Source of the DNA: an uncultured Bryobacteraceae bacterium
GTDB taxonomy: Bacteria > Acidobacteriota > Terriglobia > Bryobacterales > Bryobacteraceae
Assembly: GCA_938003835.1 (NCBI GenBank)
Contig: CALKXJ010000001.1
Span: forward strand, 62,001 to 126,000
Direction: 5' to 3'
DNA: 64,000 nt
The notes below the pieces were generated by a model that worked only from the letters and a program-made list of their open reading frames with translations, was not told the DNA's origin and searched no databases. The translations under genes were made by a program, and so were the position numbers. Position 1 is the first letter of the stretch. Every line of letters begins with the position of its first letter. This document shows, one piece after another, positions 62,263-64,000 of this stretch.

Positions 62263-64000
62263 TTAAAAAGAATACTTCAGCGCGAGCTGGATGACTCGCT
62301 GGCCGCTCTCGTGTCCCGGACCCTGGTTGGCCGTGGTGATCCTGCCGAAGGTGCTTGGCGCTTGCAGGTTCAGACCAGGCGTTCCCAGGTTGACGTGATT
62401 GAAGAAGTTGAAGAACTCGGCGCGGAACTGGAGGTTGTGCCGTTCGGCGAAGCGGAAGTTTTTCGAGGCCAAAAAGTCGACGTTGTTCAGCCCCGGCAGA
62501 TGGATGGGATGGCGGGGCGCCGTGCCGAAGCGCCCGAGCGGCGTGGGGGCGAATGCGGCGGTATTGAACCACCTCTCGCGCGAGCGCTGGCCGCGGGGCA
62601 GATTGGGGTTCCCAATCAGGTCCGGCCGCGAGCTGATGCCGGTGCCGGTGGTGTCGCCTACGCCGGAGAGCGTGGAGGCAAAGCCGGTCTGTTCGGTGAC
62701 GATGGCGCCAATCTGCCAACCGCCCAAAGCCGTCCGCAAGGCCGGGCGGGCCGCCGCGCGGAAGAAGGGCAAATCGTAGATGAGCGCCAGCGAGAACCGG
62801 TGGCGGAGGTCATAGGCGGCATGAGACTTTTCGCCGCGCAGGTTGAAGATGTCCTGCACGGAAGCGCTGTAGAAGCCGCCACCCACCGTGCTCTGGTCCA
62901 TGCCGCTCAGGGCCTTCGACCAAGTGTAGGAGGCGATGAAGCTCAACCCGCTTGAGGTGCGGCGTTCGGCGCGCATCTGCAAGCTGTGATAGGAAGAGTT
63001 GCCCACGCTCTTGGCGACGCTCATGCCGCCGAAGCCCGCAAAGGGGCGCCGGCTGGCTACCGATGGCACGCCGGGCCCCGGTGTGACCACTTGAATCGGG
63101 CGATTCCCGTCGAATCCGATCACCAGGTTCGTGCCTTTCGTGCCCACGTAGCCGATGTCGAAATGAATCGAGGCGGGCAGCTTCTTCTGAATCGTCAGGT
63201 TCCATTGCTGTGCATAGGCGTCGCGCAGCCGGGGATCGACCGACTGCGTGCCGAACAGACCCGCGACGGCTTTGCCCTCTCCAAGAAAGACGGTGTCCAC
63301 CGGAAGCGGCTTGTCGAAGGTGCTCTCGAAGGTGAAGTTGCGCACGATGGGCGGGTTCAGCGTGAGCACGGTAAAGGAGTTGGTGATCTCCTGCGTGTAG
63401 TAGAGGCCGTAGCCGCCGCGCACCACCATGTCCGCGATCCGCGGCGCCTTCCAGGCAAAGCCGAAACGCGGTCCGAGGTTGTTCTTGTCGTCAAAGACCA
63501 GTGCCCGTCTCGGATAGCCCGGCGTATCGGGCAGATTGTCGCTCGGCGGAAAACCGCCGTAGAGCTGGCGAGAGACGGTGAAGCCCGGCACGGCGCCCAA
63601 CAGCTCGAAGTTCGTGATCTTGCCCCGCTCCACCGGCGGCTGGTAGTAGTCATAGCGCAGGCCGATGTTCAAGGTCAGATTTGGGGTGACCCGCCAGTCG
63701 TCCTGAAGGAAATAGGACTGCCACCAGTGATTCATCCGGTTGGCGAAGGGGTCCGGGCTGAGGCTGGCGTTGACCGCCAGGCCCAGCAGATAGGCGGCGA
63801 AGGCGTGCTCGCGCACCGGCGAGACGCCGCCGGAGGTGGTGCGGCCGTCGAAGCCGAAGACGCCGCGCGGATTGAAGGCCTCGTCGAAGCTGAAGTTCCG
63901 CCGGAAGATCATCAGGCCGGTCTTGACCGAGTGGCTCCCTTTGTACCAGGAGAGGGTGTCGCCCACCTGCCAGATCTGGTTGTGCTGGTCGGCCGGACCA
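62263..64000 (-). CDS. TonB-dependent Oar-like receptor, C-terminal part (runs off right edge)
   Basis: About 578 residues of an outer-membrane barrel; the N-terminal plug and carboxypeptidase-regulatory-like domain lie outside the window. VGDTLSWYKGSHSVKTGLM, NLTLNIGLRYDYYQPP, GPRFGFAWKAPRIAD and FRAEFFNFFNHVNLGTPG are spellings shared with the receptor at 47.8 kb. It ends in aromatic F (KYSF). The frame is open to base 64000 with no sign of a start, so the gene is cut by the edge. Confidence 0.92.
   Translation of the reverse strand, partial: GPADQHNQIWQVGDTLSWYKGSHSVKTGLMIFRRNFSFDEAFNPRGVFGFDGRTTSGGVSPVREHAFAAYLLGLAVNASLSPDPFANRMNHWWQSYFLQDDWRVTPNLTLNIGLRYDYYQPPVERGKITNFELLGAVPGFTVSRQLYGGFPPSDNLPDTPGYPRRALVFDDKNNLGPRFGFAWKAPRIADMVVRGGYGLYYTQEITNSFTVLTLNPPIVRNFTFESTFDKPLPVDTVFLGEGKAVAGLFGTQSVDPRLRDAYAQQWNLTIQKKLPASIHFDIGYVGTKGTNLVIGFDGNRPIQVVTPGPGVPSVASRRPFAGFGGMSVAKSVGNSSYHSLQMRAERRTSSGLSFIASYTWSKALSGMDQSTVGGGFYSASVQDIFNLRGEKSHAAYDLRHRFSLALIYDLPFFRAAARPALRTALGGWQIGAIVTEQTGFASTLSGVGDTTGTGISSRPDLIGNPNLPRGQRSRERWFNTAAFAPTPLGRFGTAPRHPIHLPGLNNVDFLASKNFRFAERHNLQFRAEFFNFFNHVNLGTPGLNLQAPSTFGRITTANQGPGHESGQRVIQLALKYSF

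Overview
The window is high-GC bacterial DNA with gene content typical of Acidobacteriota, most likely the order Bryobacterales (Solibacter-like). The clues are two Oar-like TonB-dependent receptors with an N-terminal carboxypeptidase-regulatory-like domain and no SusD partner, a secreted protein carrying the Solibacter-type Ig-like domain (TIGR03437 family), many Tat- or Sec-exported carbohydrate-active proteins, and a membrane-anchored winged-helix regulator of a type common in Acidobacteria. Taxonomy is inferred from protein families only; no rRNA gene is present.

Layout. 1-6.3 kb: 5' half of alaS, a divergent amidohydrolase, and a 1314-residue fusion of type IA topoisomerase (topoisomerase III type) with a full RecQ helicase. 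6.3-9.2 kb: a sugar-modification trio (aminotransferase, hexapeptide acetyltransferase, glycosyltransferase). 9.3-13.4 kb: small exported or housekeeping genes, including an NHL-repeat protein, an NAD-dependent epimerase, a GH172-like (DUF2961) protein and a cyclophilin-like protein. 13.3-17.6 kb: a three-gene ABC system (ATPase, long FtsX-type permease, lipocalin/AttH-like protein). 17.7-26.5 kb: housekeeping genes (coaD, aspartate aminotransferase, mannose-6-phosphate isomerase, an orphan MlaF-like ATPase with mobA, a lytic transglycosylase, an amidase, guaB). 26.5-28.4 kb: a disrupted alpha/beta hydrolase.

28.6-38.1 kb is an exopolysaccharide locus: Wzx-type flippase, three GT4 glycosyltransferases, an AlgD-like nucleotide-sugar dehydrogenase, wecB and a heparinase II/III-like lyase. 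38.2-42.0 kb encodes a 1265-residue secreted HExxH protein, followed by ispG. 43.4-53.1 kb looks like a SusD-less polysaccharide-utilisation locus: receptor, beta-helix protein, GH42 and lipoprotein in one direction, and a divergent membrane-anchored winged-helix regulator, with a pair of 13-bp direct repeats 20 bp apart between them. 53.3-56.3 kb encodes a second secreted HExxH protein related in architecture to the first. 56.5-64 kb holds a second carbohydrate cluster: eroded Gfo/Idh/MocA gene, GH-like protein, SIS isomerase/deaminase, PfkB kinase, heparinase-like lyase and a second receptor that runs off the right edge.

The most unusual items are the topoisomerase III-RecQ fusion, the pair of large secreted HExxH proteins, the putative operator/regulator/receptor arrangement at 51.5 kb, and a recurrent promoter style in which a -10 or extended -10 hexamer lies only 5-40 bp from the start codon. 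Two divergent gene pairs share one near-symmetric -10. No tRNA, rRNA, CRISPR array, insertion sequence or origin was recognised.
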